DNA of 64,000 nt from Candidatus Pseudobutyricicoccus lothianensis (GTDB lineage Bacteria > Bacillota > Clostridia > Oscillospirales > Butyricicoccaceae): contig CAJFRA010000005.1 of NCBI GenBank assembly GCA_904419295.1, positions 3,067 through 67,066 on the forward strand, written 5' to 3'. Of this stretch, positions 1-7,541 are shown piece by piece (the first letter of the stretch is position 1; the number at the start of each line of letters is the position of its first letter). Both the position numbers and the translations under genes were made by a program. The notes under the pieces were generated by a model that was not told the DNA's origin, made no database searches, and saw nothing but the letters and a program-made list of their open reading frames with translations.

Positions 1-22
1 CTGTAATATGGGACACAAATAA

Positions 23-63
23 AAATAACCGCAAGCCATCAAAACGATAACTTGCGGTTATTT
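23..63. terminator. Hairpin at left edge, probable terminator
   Basis: A 13-bp inverted repeat (AAATAACCGCAAG ... CTTGCGGTTATTT) with a 15-nt loop is flanked by A and T runs, so it could stop transcription on either strand. The gene it served lies outside the window. The following stretch to about base 250 shows no gene, promoter or repeat that I can support. Confidence 0.55.
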
Positions 64-252
64 CGCTTATTCCGTACCGGTAGTGCCCCTGGGGGTTCAA
101 TTTATTTCCCTATAAGATAGAGCCCTGGCGTCCGCTCCTTTGTTTTCCTTTCGCTCCGCCTGGCCCTTCCACCCTTTTCAAAAGGGACGCGGGAAGCCCT
201 CCCAGGTGCTGTGCCTGCGGGCGGAGGGCTCTGCAGGGCGGCTCTTTTGGCA

Positions 253-298
253 AGAGGCCCCATCGCGCTATCACGCGATGGGGCCTCTGCCTTTCTTT
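253..298. terminator. Strong intergenic terminator hairpin
   Basis: A perfect 15-bp stem (AGAGGCCCCATCGCG) with a 6-nt loop is followed on the plus strand by a T/C-rich run. It lies just past the stop codon of the minus-strand lipoprotein gene and probably insulates that gene. Confidence 0.7.
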
Positions 299-303
299 CT
301 TTT

Positions 304-1113
304 TTATTCGGACCACGCGCCATACCCGCTGTACCGCAGCACATTTTGCAGCGCCTGCGCATCCAGCTGGCCGGCCAGGTTCCCATCCTGCTGGGCAAAG
401 GTGCCGGAGCGGGTATCCAGCCAATAAGTGCCGCCGGGCAAAGTCAAGGCCAGGTCATATTCCCCTTCCCCACCTTGGCCCGCCGCCTGCTCCAGGGCGG
501 TTTGGATGCCGGCGATGTTCCCTTTGGTCAAGGCCCTGCTCTTTTCCGGCTGCGCCAGCAGCGCCGCCTGGCCGCTAAAAGCGGGGTCTTGGCTGTCGTT
601 GTACACTTCGTCGCACAATTTTTTCAGCTCTGTGAAGGAAAAGGAAGTGCTGACCCCCTGAAAGCTCTGTTGGGAGCCATCGTCCTGCGTCAGTGTGACC
701 CCCAGGGTCCCTTGTGGGTGAGAGCTGGACGGGGTGAGCTGCAGGCCTGCATCGTTGGGGTCGACGATCAAAACCGTGCAGGACATCGTTCCCTCTCCGT
801 CCCGCAAGACCAGCTCTTGGGCGGTTCCCGTCACCTCTCCCCATTCGCAGGGCTCAAAGTCTTCCAGCGGGATCTGTTTGAGCAGCTGGATCGCCCGCTG
901 CTCCTGTTCTTCTTGCATCGGGAGCTCTACCTCTGGGCCAGTGCCTGCGCCGCCCCGCCATGGCGCCATCACCTGGGCGGTATCCAGATAGGGGATCTGG
1001 CTTTCCAGGGTCTGTTCCGGCTCTTTGGGCTGTTCTGCCGCTTCCTTGGGCTGGCAGGCGGCCAGCAGCAAACACAAGGCAGCCAGCGGCAACATCTTTC
1101 CGTATCGCTTCAT
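304..1113 (-). CDS. Putative secreted lipoprotein of unknown function
   Basis: The 269-aa product begins with a typical lipoprotein signal: basic N-terminus (MKRYGK), hydrophobic core and lipobox LLAAC near residue 20. It is therefore expected on the outer face of the cytoplasmic membrane. The region after the cysteine is rich in Glu, Pro and Gln, like a flexible linker, and a mixed globular domain follows. I recognise no catalytic motif or family. The start is supported by AGGAGGGAGATC-like purine-rich sequence just upstream (reverse strand of gatcctcccttct). It is a single-gene unit between a hairpin at its 3' end and the ridA gene upstream. Function unknown. Confidence 0.75.
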   Translation of the reverse strand: MKRYGKMLPLAALCLLLAACQPKEAAEQPKEPEQTLESQIPYLDTAQVMAPWRGGAGTGPEVELPMQEEQEQRAIQLLKQIPLEDFEPCEWGEVTGTAQELVLRDGEGTMSCTVLIVDPNDAGLQLTPSSSHPQGTLGVTLTQDDGSQQSFQGVSTSFSFTELKKLCDEVYNDSQDPAFSGQAALLAQPEKSRALTKGNIAGIQTALEQAAGQGGEGEYDLALTLPGGTYWLDTRSGTFAQQDGNLAGQLDAQALQNVLRYSGYGAWSE

Positions 1114-1266
1114 GGAGATCCTCCCTTCTCTTCAATGGCTGCCCGCTGTGCCTGCACAAAGGGTCAGCCGTCGTGGTTTGCCTGTTCGTTTCCATTTTCT
1201 TTTCCTGTATTATATCATACTTTGCAAAAGAATCCAGCCTTTTCTTCTCCCCCAGGGCAAAACGAT

Positions 1267-1289
1267 GCCCCTCGGAGGTCCCGAGGGGC
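1267..1289 (-). terminator. Terminator after ridA
   Basis: The hairpin GCCCCTCGG-N5-CCGAGGGGC is followed on the minus strand by ATCGTTTT. It lies 15 nt beyond the ridA stop codon. Confidence 0.6.
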
Positions 1290-1303
1290 TCGCCTGTGCG
1301 CTT

Positions 1304-1651
1304 TTACTTGACTGCCGCGATCACCGAGATCTCCACCAAGATGGCCTCCGAAGCCATTTTGGCCTCCACGCAGCAGCGGGCCGGCTCATTGCCCGGGGTG
1401 ACCCAGGCATCCCACACGCTGTTCATCTGGTCAAACAGCGCCATATCCTTCAGGTAAATGGTAGCACTGAGGATGTGGTCTTTATCCGAACCGTATTTGC
1501 CCAGCAGCTCTTCGATCTTGGCCAGCACTGCCTTGGTCTGGCCCTGCACATCGCTCTCCTCCCGGCTGGTCTGGCCGCACAGGTAGATGGTGCTGCCGTG
1601 GACCACGGCCCGGCTCATGCGGCCGGTTCCCTCGTAACGCTTGATCTCCAT
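1304..1651 (-). CDS. RidA family (YjgF/YER057c/UK114) enamine/imine deaminase
   Basis: This 115-aa cytosolic protein has the RidA fold features: VVHGSTIYLCGQTS near the N-terminus and a C-terminal half with PARCCVEAKMASEAILVEIS, where the family's substrate-binding arginine sits. RidA proteins hydrolyse reactive 2-aminoacrylate and related imines from PLP-enzyme reactions. The ORF track begins four codons earlier at a GTG, but that codon overlaps the ribosome binding site (AAGGAG). The ATG giving MEIKRYEG is 11 nt downstream of it and matches normal family length. It is monocistronic, with its own terminator. Confidence 0.85.
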   Translation of the reverse strand: MEIKRYEGTGRMSRAVVHGSTIYLCGQTSREESDVQGQTKAVLAKIEELLGKYGSDKDHILSATIYLKDMALFDQMNSVWDAWVTPGNEPARCCVEAKMASEAILVEISVIAAVK

Positions 1652-1791
1652 TTTGATACACACTCCTTTTCATTGAGGACGGCCGGCACAGGCCGCCTCT
1701 CTTTCCATTATTCCGGCGGAAAGGCCAGAAGTCAAGCCCTCTTTTCCCTTTGCCCGGCGAAAAAGGGGCCTGGGGCCACACTTTGTCAAAA

Positions 1792-1821
1792 TTGACATTG
1801 TATCGCCGGGGCGTTTATGCT
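1792..1821 (+). promoter_or_regulatory. Sigma-A-like promoter for the O-antigen-ligase-like gene
   Basis: TTGACA, an 18-bp spacer and TATGCT lie about 70 bp upstream of the ATG at 1890. Confidence 0.6.
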
Positions 1822-1889
1822 AAAATAACAAAGTATATATGGCCAAATACAGCCCTTTCCAGGGCGCGAATCAAAACAGGAGTGATCGA

Positions 1890-3218
1890 ATGCAAAAAGT
1901 TACGGACAAGCTGGAACAATTTTTCTGGCTTTTCCTTTTTATTAACCCGTTCCTCGACATTGGCAACGGGCTGTTCATCATGATGATGGAAGGGTTGTAC
2001 GACAAGACTTGGGAACAGATCAATCTGGCCATCACCCCCAGCCTGCTGGTGCGCATGGTGGTGCTGGTGCTGTTTGCGCTGTACCTCCTTTTATCCTGGG
2101 ACAAAAGGGCCCTGCGCTCCATCCTGCCCATCGGCGCGGTCTGGGTCCTTTCGGTGGCAGGTGAATTCATCTGGCCCATGCAGCGCTTCAGCTTGTTTAC
2201 CGATCTGCAATACATCGCCCGGTTTGGGTACAACCTGGTGGTGCTGTTCATTTATTGGCGGGTGTTCCAGCACATGAAGCTGGACCGGGCCCAGCTGCTG
2301 GAGCGGCTCAACGGGGTCATCGTCTTTTCGCTGGCCGCCCTGTCCTCTTCCATTTTGCTGTCCTACGTCGCCGATATGGGCTATACCACCTATGCCGACC
2401 GGTTCGGCCTGCGGGGCACCCGCGGCTTCTTCTACTCGGGCAATGACATCACCGCTGTTCTGATGGTCCTGCTGCCTGTAGCCATCTGCTGCTTCCTTTC
2501 GCTGGACCGGAAAAAAGCCGGCAAGGCCAAATACGTCTACTACGCCTATTCGCCGGCTGCCACCATCACCACGCTGTGCCTCATCGGCACCAAGACAGCT
2601 TTTATGGCAGTGGGCGCTGCAGCCGCAGGCATGTTGGGCTTTGCCCTCTATCTGCTCATCCGCAAAAAAGACCGGGTGCCTTTAATCCGTCTGGCCATCA
2701 TTGCCCTGGTGTGCCTGCTCCTGCTGGGCGTGCTGGCCATCTTCTCCCAGACGTTGTTCCAAGAGATCAGCGAATCCCTTTCCAACACGGGCAACATTAT
2801 GCGCCGGGAAGGCATGACCACGGCCCTGCTCAGCGGCCGCCAGAACAAGCTGAAGGAGGCCTTCACCGATTACCGGGAAGGCGGCGTATACAAGTGGCTG
2901 TTCGGCGTCACCCGGGGCAGCCAGCGGGCCATCATCGAAATGGATGTGTTCGAAGTGCTGTTCTACTATGGCCTGGTTGGCGCAGTGTTCATGCTGTGGC
3001 CCTATCTCAAGCTGGGCATCGGGTATCTGGTGCGGTTTTTCAAGCACTGCACCATGCTCTCCTTTGCCGTGCTGATCTCCCTGGGGCTGTGCGCCGGGTA
3101 TCTGGTCATCGCAGGCCATGTGCTGTTCAGCGTGACCTCCGGTCTGTACTTCTCCTTCATGCTGCTTTACGGCCGCCTGCTGTTCAGCCAAGATTACCGA
3201 CACGAAGAAGTGATCTGA
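1890..3218 (+). CDS. O-antigen ligase-like polytopic membrane protein
   Basis: This 442-aa protein is almost entirely hydrophobic, with roughly ten or more membrane segments and a longer hydrophilic loop near residues 290-350, before the last segments. That layout fits the Wzy/WaaL O-antigen ligase-polymerase superfamily, which transfers or polymerises lipid-linked glycans on the outer face of the membrane. In Gram-positives, such proteins take part in capsule or teichuronic-type polymer assembly. The ORF track starts 17 codons early; the ATG at 1890 follows CAGGAGTGATCGA and gives MQKVTDKLEQFFW. No glycosyltransferase cluster surrounds it, so the glycan is unknown. Family assignment rests on topology and overall resemblance rather than a strict motif. 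Confidence 0.7.
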   Translation: MQKVTDKLEQFFWLFLFINPFLDIGNGLFIMMMEGLYDKTWEQINLAITPSLLVRMVVLVLFALYLLLSWDKRALRSILPIGAVWVLSVAGEFIWPMQRFSLFTDLQYIARFGYNLVVLFIYWRVFQHMKLDRAQLLERLNGVIVFSLAALSSSILLSYVADMGYTTYADRFGLRGTRGFFYSGNDITAVLMVLLPVAICCFLSLDRKKAGKAKYVYYAYSPAATITTLCLIGTKTAFMAVGAAAAGMLGFALYLLIRKKDRVPLIRLAIIALVCLLLLGVLAIFSQTLFQEISESLSNTGNIMRREGMTTALLSGRQNKLKEAFTDYREGGVYKWLFGVTRGSQRAIIEMDVFEVLFYYGLVGAVFMLWPYLKLGIGYLVRFFKHCTMLSFAVLISLGLCAGYLVIAGHVLFSVTSGLYFSFMLLYGRLLFSQDYRHEEVI

Positions 3219-3226
3219 CAGCATCT

Positions 3227-3267
3227 GCGGCTCCCCGCCTGCTTTTGGCCGGCTGGGAGCCGCTTTT
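3227..3267 (+). terminator. Terminator after the membrane protein gene
   Basis: Stem GCGGCTCCC/GGGAGCCGC, with extra pairing inside the loop, is followed by TTTTCTTTT. Confidence 0.65.
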
Positions 3268-3291
3268 CTTTTGCGTTTTTATCGATTTCCC

Positions 3292-3320
3292 TTGCTTTTT
3301 CCCATCTGCCTGCTTACAAT
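3292..3320 (+). promoter_or_regulatory. Promoter of the MarR gene
   Basis: TTGCTT, a 17-bp spacer and TACAAT lie 28 bp before the start codon at 3349. Confidence 0.6.
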
Positions 3321-3348
3321 GAGAAAAAAGGAAAAGGAGGCCCTGTCC

Positions 3349-3807
3349 ATGGCCCTCTCCCCCCAAGAACAGATCCTGCAAAGCTATGAAAACTGGTTTG
3401 CCCTCAACGCGCTCTATGACAAATGGGCCAAAGCCCATGGGCTCACCTCCAACGGGCTGATGACGTTGTATGCCATCCGCATCTTTCCCTGCTGCACCCA
3501 GCGCACCATCTGCGAGGCGTTGGCGCTGCCCAAACAGACGGTGAACACCATTTTGGACGGCATGCAGAAAAAGGGCTATATCCGCCTGGATGTGCTGCCC
3601 ACAGACCGGCGCAGCAAGCGCATTTGCCTGACGCCTCAGGGGGAGGCCTATGCCGGCCCCATCCTGGATGCGCTGGACGCCTTGGAATGGCGTGCCCTCC
3701 AGGGCATGGGCACGGAACAGATGGAACAAAAGCTGGCGCTGGAGCGCCGCTTTCTCCATTGCCTCTCCCAAGCGCTGGAAGAAGAGCCGGCCCCAAAAGA
3801 CGAATGA
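3349..3807 (+). CDS. MarR family transcriptional regulator
   Basis: The 152-aa product has the MarR winged helix-turn-helix in its middle: a helix with CTQRTICEALALPKQTVNTI followed by the wing with VLPTDRRSKRICLTPQG, the DxRxxR-like signature of the family. N- and C-terminal helices would form the dimer interface. MarR proteins are cytosolic repressors or activators that often sense small phenolics, oxidants or drugs. The start is the ATG 8-9 nt after AAAGGAGG; the longer ORF in the track has no ribosome binding site and crosses the promoter. The neighbours are convergent or unrelated, so the target genes are not evident. Confidence 0.85.
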   Translation: MALSPQEQILQSYENWFALNALYDKWAKAHGLTSNGLMTLYAIRIFPCCTQRTICEALALPKQTVNTILDGMQKKGYIRLDVLPTDRRSKRICLTPQGEAYAGPILDALDALEWRALQGMGTEQMEQKLALERRFLHCLSQALEEEPAPKDE

Positions 3808-3835
3808 GCTTTCCCTCCATTGCCTTACACGCAAC

Positions 3836-3868
3836 AAGGCACCGGGCAGCATGATGCCCGGTGCCTTT
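3836..3868. terminator. Bidirectional terminator between convergent genes
   Basis: The hairpin AAGGCACCGGGCA ... TGCCCGGTGCCTT lies between the MarR stop and the 3' end of the minus-strand phosphoesterase gene. T-rich sequence follows on the plus strand. Confidence 0.7.
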
Positions 3869-3897
3869 GTCTTGCCTGCCCCCAGGGCAAGCGGTCT

Positions 3898-4803
3898 TTA
3901 TTCGTCCTCTTCCGCCTGCCCGGCTTCTTCGGCCGGCGGCTGGCAATGCAGGGTGATCTTCACCAGTTCCGGCGGGTTGTTCAGCCGCAGGGGGAACTCG
4001 CTGTTGCCCAGACCGCGGCTGATCACCATGGCAGTGGTCCCTTTTACATGGACGCCGCCGGTGTATTGGGGGAACAGCCCCTGCTGGGGGGCGAAGAGCC
4101 CCTGGTGGAACAGGCGGAACTGGCCGCCGTGGGCGTGGCCGCACAACACCATGTCCACACCGCAATCTGCATAAACAGGCATCAGCTCCGGCCGGTGGGA
4201 CAGCAGCAGCTGGAAGAACTGCCGGTCCTCTTCCGTGCCCATCAGCTCCCGCAGCTTTTTCTCCACACGCTCCCGGTCCTGCCGGTGCTCCTTGGGGGCA
4301 AACCGGGGATCCCGCAGGCCCAACAGCTGGATGCAGGCTCCCTGGCGTGCCAGCATGACCTTGCGGTCTTCCAGCAGCACCACACCGGCCCGCAGCAGTT
4401 CTTCCCGCAGGCGGCGGTAGGCGTCGATGCGCCCTTCGTGGTTGCCCGGCACATAATACACCGGCGCCATGCGCACGGCGCCCCGCACGAACTCCATGGC
4501 GGCGGCGATGTTGGTCCGGTGGCAATCCACCAGGTCGCCGGTGATCACGATGCAATCCGGCGCCTGCTGGCGGATGGCCTCCAGCAGTTTGTGCTGCTGC
4601 TTGCCAAACCGTTTGTTGTGCAGGTCCGACACCTGCAGGATGGTGAACCCTTCAAAGGGGGCTGCCAGTTTATCGCTGCCGCAGCGGTAGTGGCTCACTG
4701 TGATCCGGTTGTTCTGCCAAGTGCACAGCGCCGCTAGCCCCGCAATGGTCCCCAAGGCGGCCGACGCCTGCCAGATCGCCTTGGTATCTTTTCTTTTGCT
4801 CAT
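3898..4803 (-). CDS. Calcineurin-like metallophosphoesterase
   Basis: The 301-aa protein carries the blocks of the YkuE/YaeI-type metallophosphoesterase family in order: DLHN (residues ~59-62), GDLVD (~90), GNHE (~125), a histidine in LSHRPE and the GHAHGGQ metal-binding block (~220). A hydrophobic N-terminal segment (about residues 10-28) suggests membrane anchoring with the catalytic domain outside or peripheral. Such enzymes hydrolyse phosphomono- or diesters using two metal ions; lipid substrates are known for some relatives. The C-terminus is acidic. Start supported by AAGGAGGGAAGCGG before ATG. It follows the DUF1893/DUF1847 pair on the same strand, 62 nt downstream, with a GC-rich hairpin (4829-4847) between. 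Confidence 0.88.
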   Translation of the reverse strand: MSKRKDTKAIWQASAALGTIAGLAALCTWQNNRITVSHYRCGSDKLAAPFEGFTILQVSDLHNKRFGKQQHKLLEAIRQQAPDCIVITGDLVDCHRTNIAAAMEFVRGAVRMAPVYYVPGNHEGRIDAYRRLREELLRAGVVLLEDRKVMLARQGACIQLLGLRDPRFAPKEHRQDRERVEKKLRELMGTEEDRQFFQLLLSHRPELMPVYADCGVDMVLCGHAHGGQFRLFHQGLFAPQQGLFPQYTGGVHVKGTTAMVISRGLGNSEFPLRLNNPPELVKITLHCQPPAEEAGQAEEDE

Positions 4804-4865
4804 CCGCTTCCCTCCTTGTTGGATCTTCCGCCCTGCCAGCGGCAGGGCACACTGTTTTGGGCCGT

Positions 4866-5486
4866 TTAGACTCTGTTTTTAAAGTAGGAATCTGCGCAAT
4901 ACAGGGCCCCCGCCGGGTTGTGGGCCAGGGCCCGGTCTTTTGTCACCAAAGTGGTGCACAAAGCGTCGGAGTACTGGTAGAACAGGGAATCATGGCCCAC
5001 GCACAGGCCGATCACCACATTGAGTTCGGTCTTCTGTTCGTTGAGCAGCATGGCCTGGGCCACTGGGTTGCACATCACCTCATAGGTGCCGGGGCGCACT
5101 TTCTGCTCTTCGGTAATGCCTACGGTCTCTTTCGGCATGCTGCCCGCCTTGCAGATGACTGAGACCACTTCAAACCCGTGGCGGCGGAAGATATCGCAGG
5201 CGATCCGCCCCTCGTTGCGCAGGCCGGTGCAAAAGGCCACGCCCAGTTTGTGGTACCCGTTCTTCTTGGCAAATTCCACGATCTCCCGCACCCGCGGCCA
5301 CTGGCAGTACCCTTCGGATTCCACCAGGCAGGAATTTACATAAAAATCTTTGTTGGCTTCTGTCAGGTATTCTGCTTTGGCCCGTTCCATCAGTTCGGTG
5401 TTGCGCATCGGGCAGTTGGCCGGCATCTTCTCCTTGTCGCCAGAAACGCAGGCGTGAATGGTGCAGCTGGCGCATGTATAGATCAT
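4866..5486 (-). CDS. DUF1847 domain protein (metal-binding-like, cysteine-rich)
   Basis: This 206-aa protein starts MIYTCASCTIHAC and contains further conserved cysteines (CLVESEG, FCTGLRNEG, VICKAGSMP, MCNPVAQA, GLCVGHDSL). The pattern matches DUF1847, a family found mainly in anaerobes and often predicted to bind metal. No reaction has been assigned that I know of. The start used is the ATG 8 nt after GAGGAGG; the track's longer version begins at an ATG inside the upstream leader. It follows the DUF1893 gene by 35 nt and is presumably co-transcribed with it. Confidence 0.8.
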   Translation of the reverse strand: MIYTCASCTIHACVSGDKEKMPANCPMRNTELMERAKAEYLTEANKDFYVNSCLVESEGYCQWPRVREIVEFAKKNGYHKLGVAFCTGLRNEGRIACDIFRRHGFEVVSVICKAGSMPKETVGITEEQKVRPGTYEVMCNPVAQAMLLNEQKTELNVVIGLCVGHDSLFYQYSDALCTTLVTKDRALAHNPAGALYCADSYFKNRV

Positions 5487-5521
5487 ATCGTCATCCTCCT
5501 CTTCCCCTGTTTGGGGCATCT

Positions 5522-5956
5522 TCAGTCCTGGTCTTTCTTCTGCATCTTCCCGTCGATGAACGCCATCATACTGGCAAAGCTCTCTTCCAAGTCATCGCTG
5601 GCAAAAGAGGATTTTTCCAGCGGGCACATGTCCGTGTGATCCCGGTTGTCGATGCGGGGCACCATCTGCCCCCACTGGGCGGGGACGCCATAGGCCTCCA
5701 GCCGCTGTTTGCCATGTTCGCTCATCACCTCGCCGTACACTTCCCGGACTCCCGCCCGGATCAGCGCGGTGGCGGCGGCGCGGCCGATGACCTTGTCCGC
5801 CACGCTGGCCCCTTGCAGATCCTGGGGCGCCTGGCGCAGCACGGTCAAAATGGGTTTGATGCCCATGCCGCTCAGCGCGTGGAGGATCTTCCCTTCCTTG
5901 ACCACAACGCAGGTCACGTCCCCTTGTTTCAGCCGGTTGATCGCCGTTTCTAGCAT
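5522..5956 (-). CDS. DUF1893 domain protein (deaminase-fold-like)
   Basis: The 144-aa product shows DUF1893 features: an N-terminal VVVKEGKILHALSGMGIKP segment, then GRAAATALIRAGVREVYGEVMSEHG, followed by the PLEKS block near the C-terminus. The family is predicted to have a cytidine-deaminase-like fold, but I know of no demonstrated activity. Two ATGs are possible, at 5971 and 5956. I prefer the latter because a GGTGG precedes it, though the site is weak. It is the first gene of a short operon with DUF1847 and has a good promoter (TTGCTT-16-TATAAT) upstream. Confidence 0.78.
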   Translation of the reverse strand: MLETAINRLKQGDVTCVVVKEGKILHALSGMGIKPILTVLRQAPQDLQGASVADKVIGRAAATALIRAGVREVYGEVMSEHGKQRLEAYGVPAQWGQMVPRIDNRDHTDMCPLEKSSFASDDLEESFASMMAFIDGKMQKKDQD

Positions 5957-6069
5957 ATTTCCACCATCCATCTCACATGATAATCAAACAGCGGCGCAAA
6001 AATTGCCTGTTTCCGTCCGCCGTTTTGTTTTTTCCGGGCCGCACTGCCGCACAGGCCCATCTTAATCCC

Positions 6070-6097
6070 ATTATAACACAATCTGCAACCGAAGCAA
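6070..6097 (-). promoter_or_regulatory. Promoter for the DUF1893/DUF1847 pair
   Basis: Read on the minus strand: TTGCTT, 16-bp spacer, TATAAT. It diverges from the patatin promoter. Confidence 0.55.
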
Positions 6098-6101
6098 AAG
6101 A

Positions 6102-6149
6102 ATGTTTACAGTCCCCATGTTTACAACCCGATCGGATCGATGGTAGGAT
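6102..6149 (+). promoter_or_regulatory. Promoter with tandem ATGTTTACA repeats for the patatin gene
   Basis: ATGTTTACA occurs at 6102-6110 and 6117-6125, exactly 15 bp apart. The second copy supplies a TTTACA -35 box, followed by an 18-bp spacer and TAGGAT. The duplication could be a regulator binding site or two alternative -35 elements. Confidence 0.5.
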
Positions 6150-6168
6150 AGTAAAAAGGAGTGATCGA

Positions 6169-7365
6169 ATGCGTGGTCTGGCACTGGAAGGCGGCGGCAG
6201 CCGCGGGGCGTACCATATCGGTGTATACCAAGCCTGCCTGGAACAGGGGCTTACCTTTGACGCCATTTGCGGCACCTCCATCGGTGCGGTCAATGCGGCG
6301 CTGCTGGCCCAGGGCGACTATGATCTGCTGCAGCACCTATGGAAGACGCTGGGCAACAGCGACCTGTTCGAGGTGGACAACGCCCACTATGCCAAGCTGT
6401 TCCGCGGCGGCATCGAAGCCGCCGATCTGAGCTATTACAAAGAAGCGCTGAACCGGGTGCGGGAAAGCGGCGGCGTGGACACCCGGAAAATGAAAGCCAT
6501 GATCGATTCCCTGGTGGATGTGGACCGGCTGCTGGCCAGCCCGGTGGATTTCGGCCTGGTGGCCGTGTGCCTGAGCGACTGGAAGCCGGTGGAGTTTTTC
6601 AAAGACCAGATCCCACCGGAACAAATGACTGCCTATATCATGGCCAGCGCCACTTTCCCCGGCTTCCAGCCCACAAAGATCGGGGAAAAATCCTACATCG
6701 ACGGCGGGCTATACGACAACTGCCCGATGAATATGCTGGCCGGCCGGGGCTGCACCGAGATCATCGCCGTGCGCACCTATGCCCCCGGCCTGTTCCGCCT
6801 GCCCCGGCAAAAAGGGGTCAAAGTCACCCTCATCTGCCCTACGGAATCCATGGGGCCCATTATGAACTTTGACCCCCAGGAATCGGTGCGGAACATCCAG
6901 ATGGGCTACTACGACGCGCTGCGCACGCTGCGGCGCCTGGCCGGCACGCTCTACTGCATCGACCGCCCCCAAGGCGACAGCGCTTTCCCCCTGTTCGCCG
7001 GCCTGCGGGCAGATCAAGTGCGCCCGGCCCTGAAATTGGCCGGTATCCCGGCAGCCAACCTGCCGCCCCGGCGCGCCCTTTTTGAAAAACTGCTCCCCTT
7101 TGTGGCCCAGGAACTGGACGCCCCCCGGAACGCCGACTACACGGGCATCCTCATTGCCATGCTGGAAGATCGGGCTGCCCGGGCGGGGATCGACCGGTTT
7201 GCCCTTTACCCGCTGGCCGAATGGTTCCAGCGGACCGTCCGGGCCCAGGCGCCCCAGCACCCCAAGGCCCGCTCCCTGCTCCCTTCTGCCCAGGCCCGGG
7301 CATCGCTGGCCTCGGACCATCTGCTGCAATGCCTGCTGGAAAACGGGGCCTATCCCCAACCATAG
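6169..7365 (+). CDS. Patatin-like phospholipase
   Basis: The 398-aa protein has the patatin catalytic set in the first 200 residues: oxyanion loop LEGGGSRG (residues 5-12), nucleophile elbow GTSIG (about 37-41) and the DGG motif in SYIDGGLYDN that supplies the Asp of the Ser-Asp dyad. Patatins hydrolyse acyl esters of phospholipids or other lipids; there is no signal peptide, so a cytosolic or membrane-peripheral location is likely. The C-terminal 200 residues, rich in Pro, Ala and Arg, match no domain I recognise. Start: ATG after AAAAAGGAGTGATCGA; the track version starts 64 codons earlier, across the promoter. Confidence 0.88.
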   Translation: MRGLALEGGGSRGAYHIGVYQACLEQGLTFDAICGTSIGAVNAALLAQGDYDLLQHLWKTLGNSDLFEVDNAHYAKLFRGGIEAADLSYYKEALNRVRESGGVDTRKMKAMIDSLVDVDRLLASPVDFGLVAVCLSDWKPVEFFKDQIPPEQMTAYIMASATFPGFQPTKIGEKSYIDGGLYDNCPMNMLAGRGCTEIIAVRTYAPGLFRLPRQKGVKVTLICPTESMGPIMNFDPQESVRNIQMGYYDALRTLRRLAGTLYCIDRPQGDSAFPLFAGLRADQVRPALKLAGIPAANLPPRRALFEKLLPFVAQELDAPRNADYTGILIAMLEDRAARAGIDRFALYPLAEWFQRTVRAQAPQHPKARSLLPSAQARASLASDHLLQCLLENGAYPQP

Positions 7366-7388
7366 GCCGGCCCGTATCCCTTTGGGCG

Positions 7389-7426
7389 AAAAAAGGAGAA
7401 AACAGCCCTTGTTTTCTCCTTTTTTT
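7389..7426. terminator. Terminator after the patatin gene
   Basis: AAAAAAGGAGAAAACA-N5-TGTTTTCTCCTTTTTTT: a 16-bp stem with a T7 tail. Confidence 0.8.
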
Positions 7427-7478
7427 GCGCCTTGCCAGCGGCTGCCCTGCCTTCGGGCCGGTTCCCTCCCTCTCCCTC

Positions 7479-7528
7479 TTGACAGGGACGCCGGTTCCCG
7501 CTATACTGTGCTTGTCTCATTTGAGACA
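7479..7528 (+). promoter_or_regulatory. Promoter and candidate operator of the Crp/Fnr-ABC operon
   Basis: TTGACA (7479-7484), a 17-bp spacer and TATACT (7502-7507) form a near-consensus promoter. Immediately after it the palindrome TGTCTCA-TT-TGAGACA (7513-7528) covers the expected transcription start. That position suits a repressor site, perhaps autoregulation by the downstream Crp/Fnr protein. Confidence 0.75.
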
Positions 7529-7541
7529 GTGAGGTGATCGA

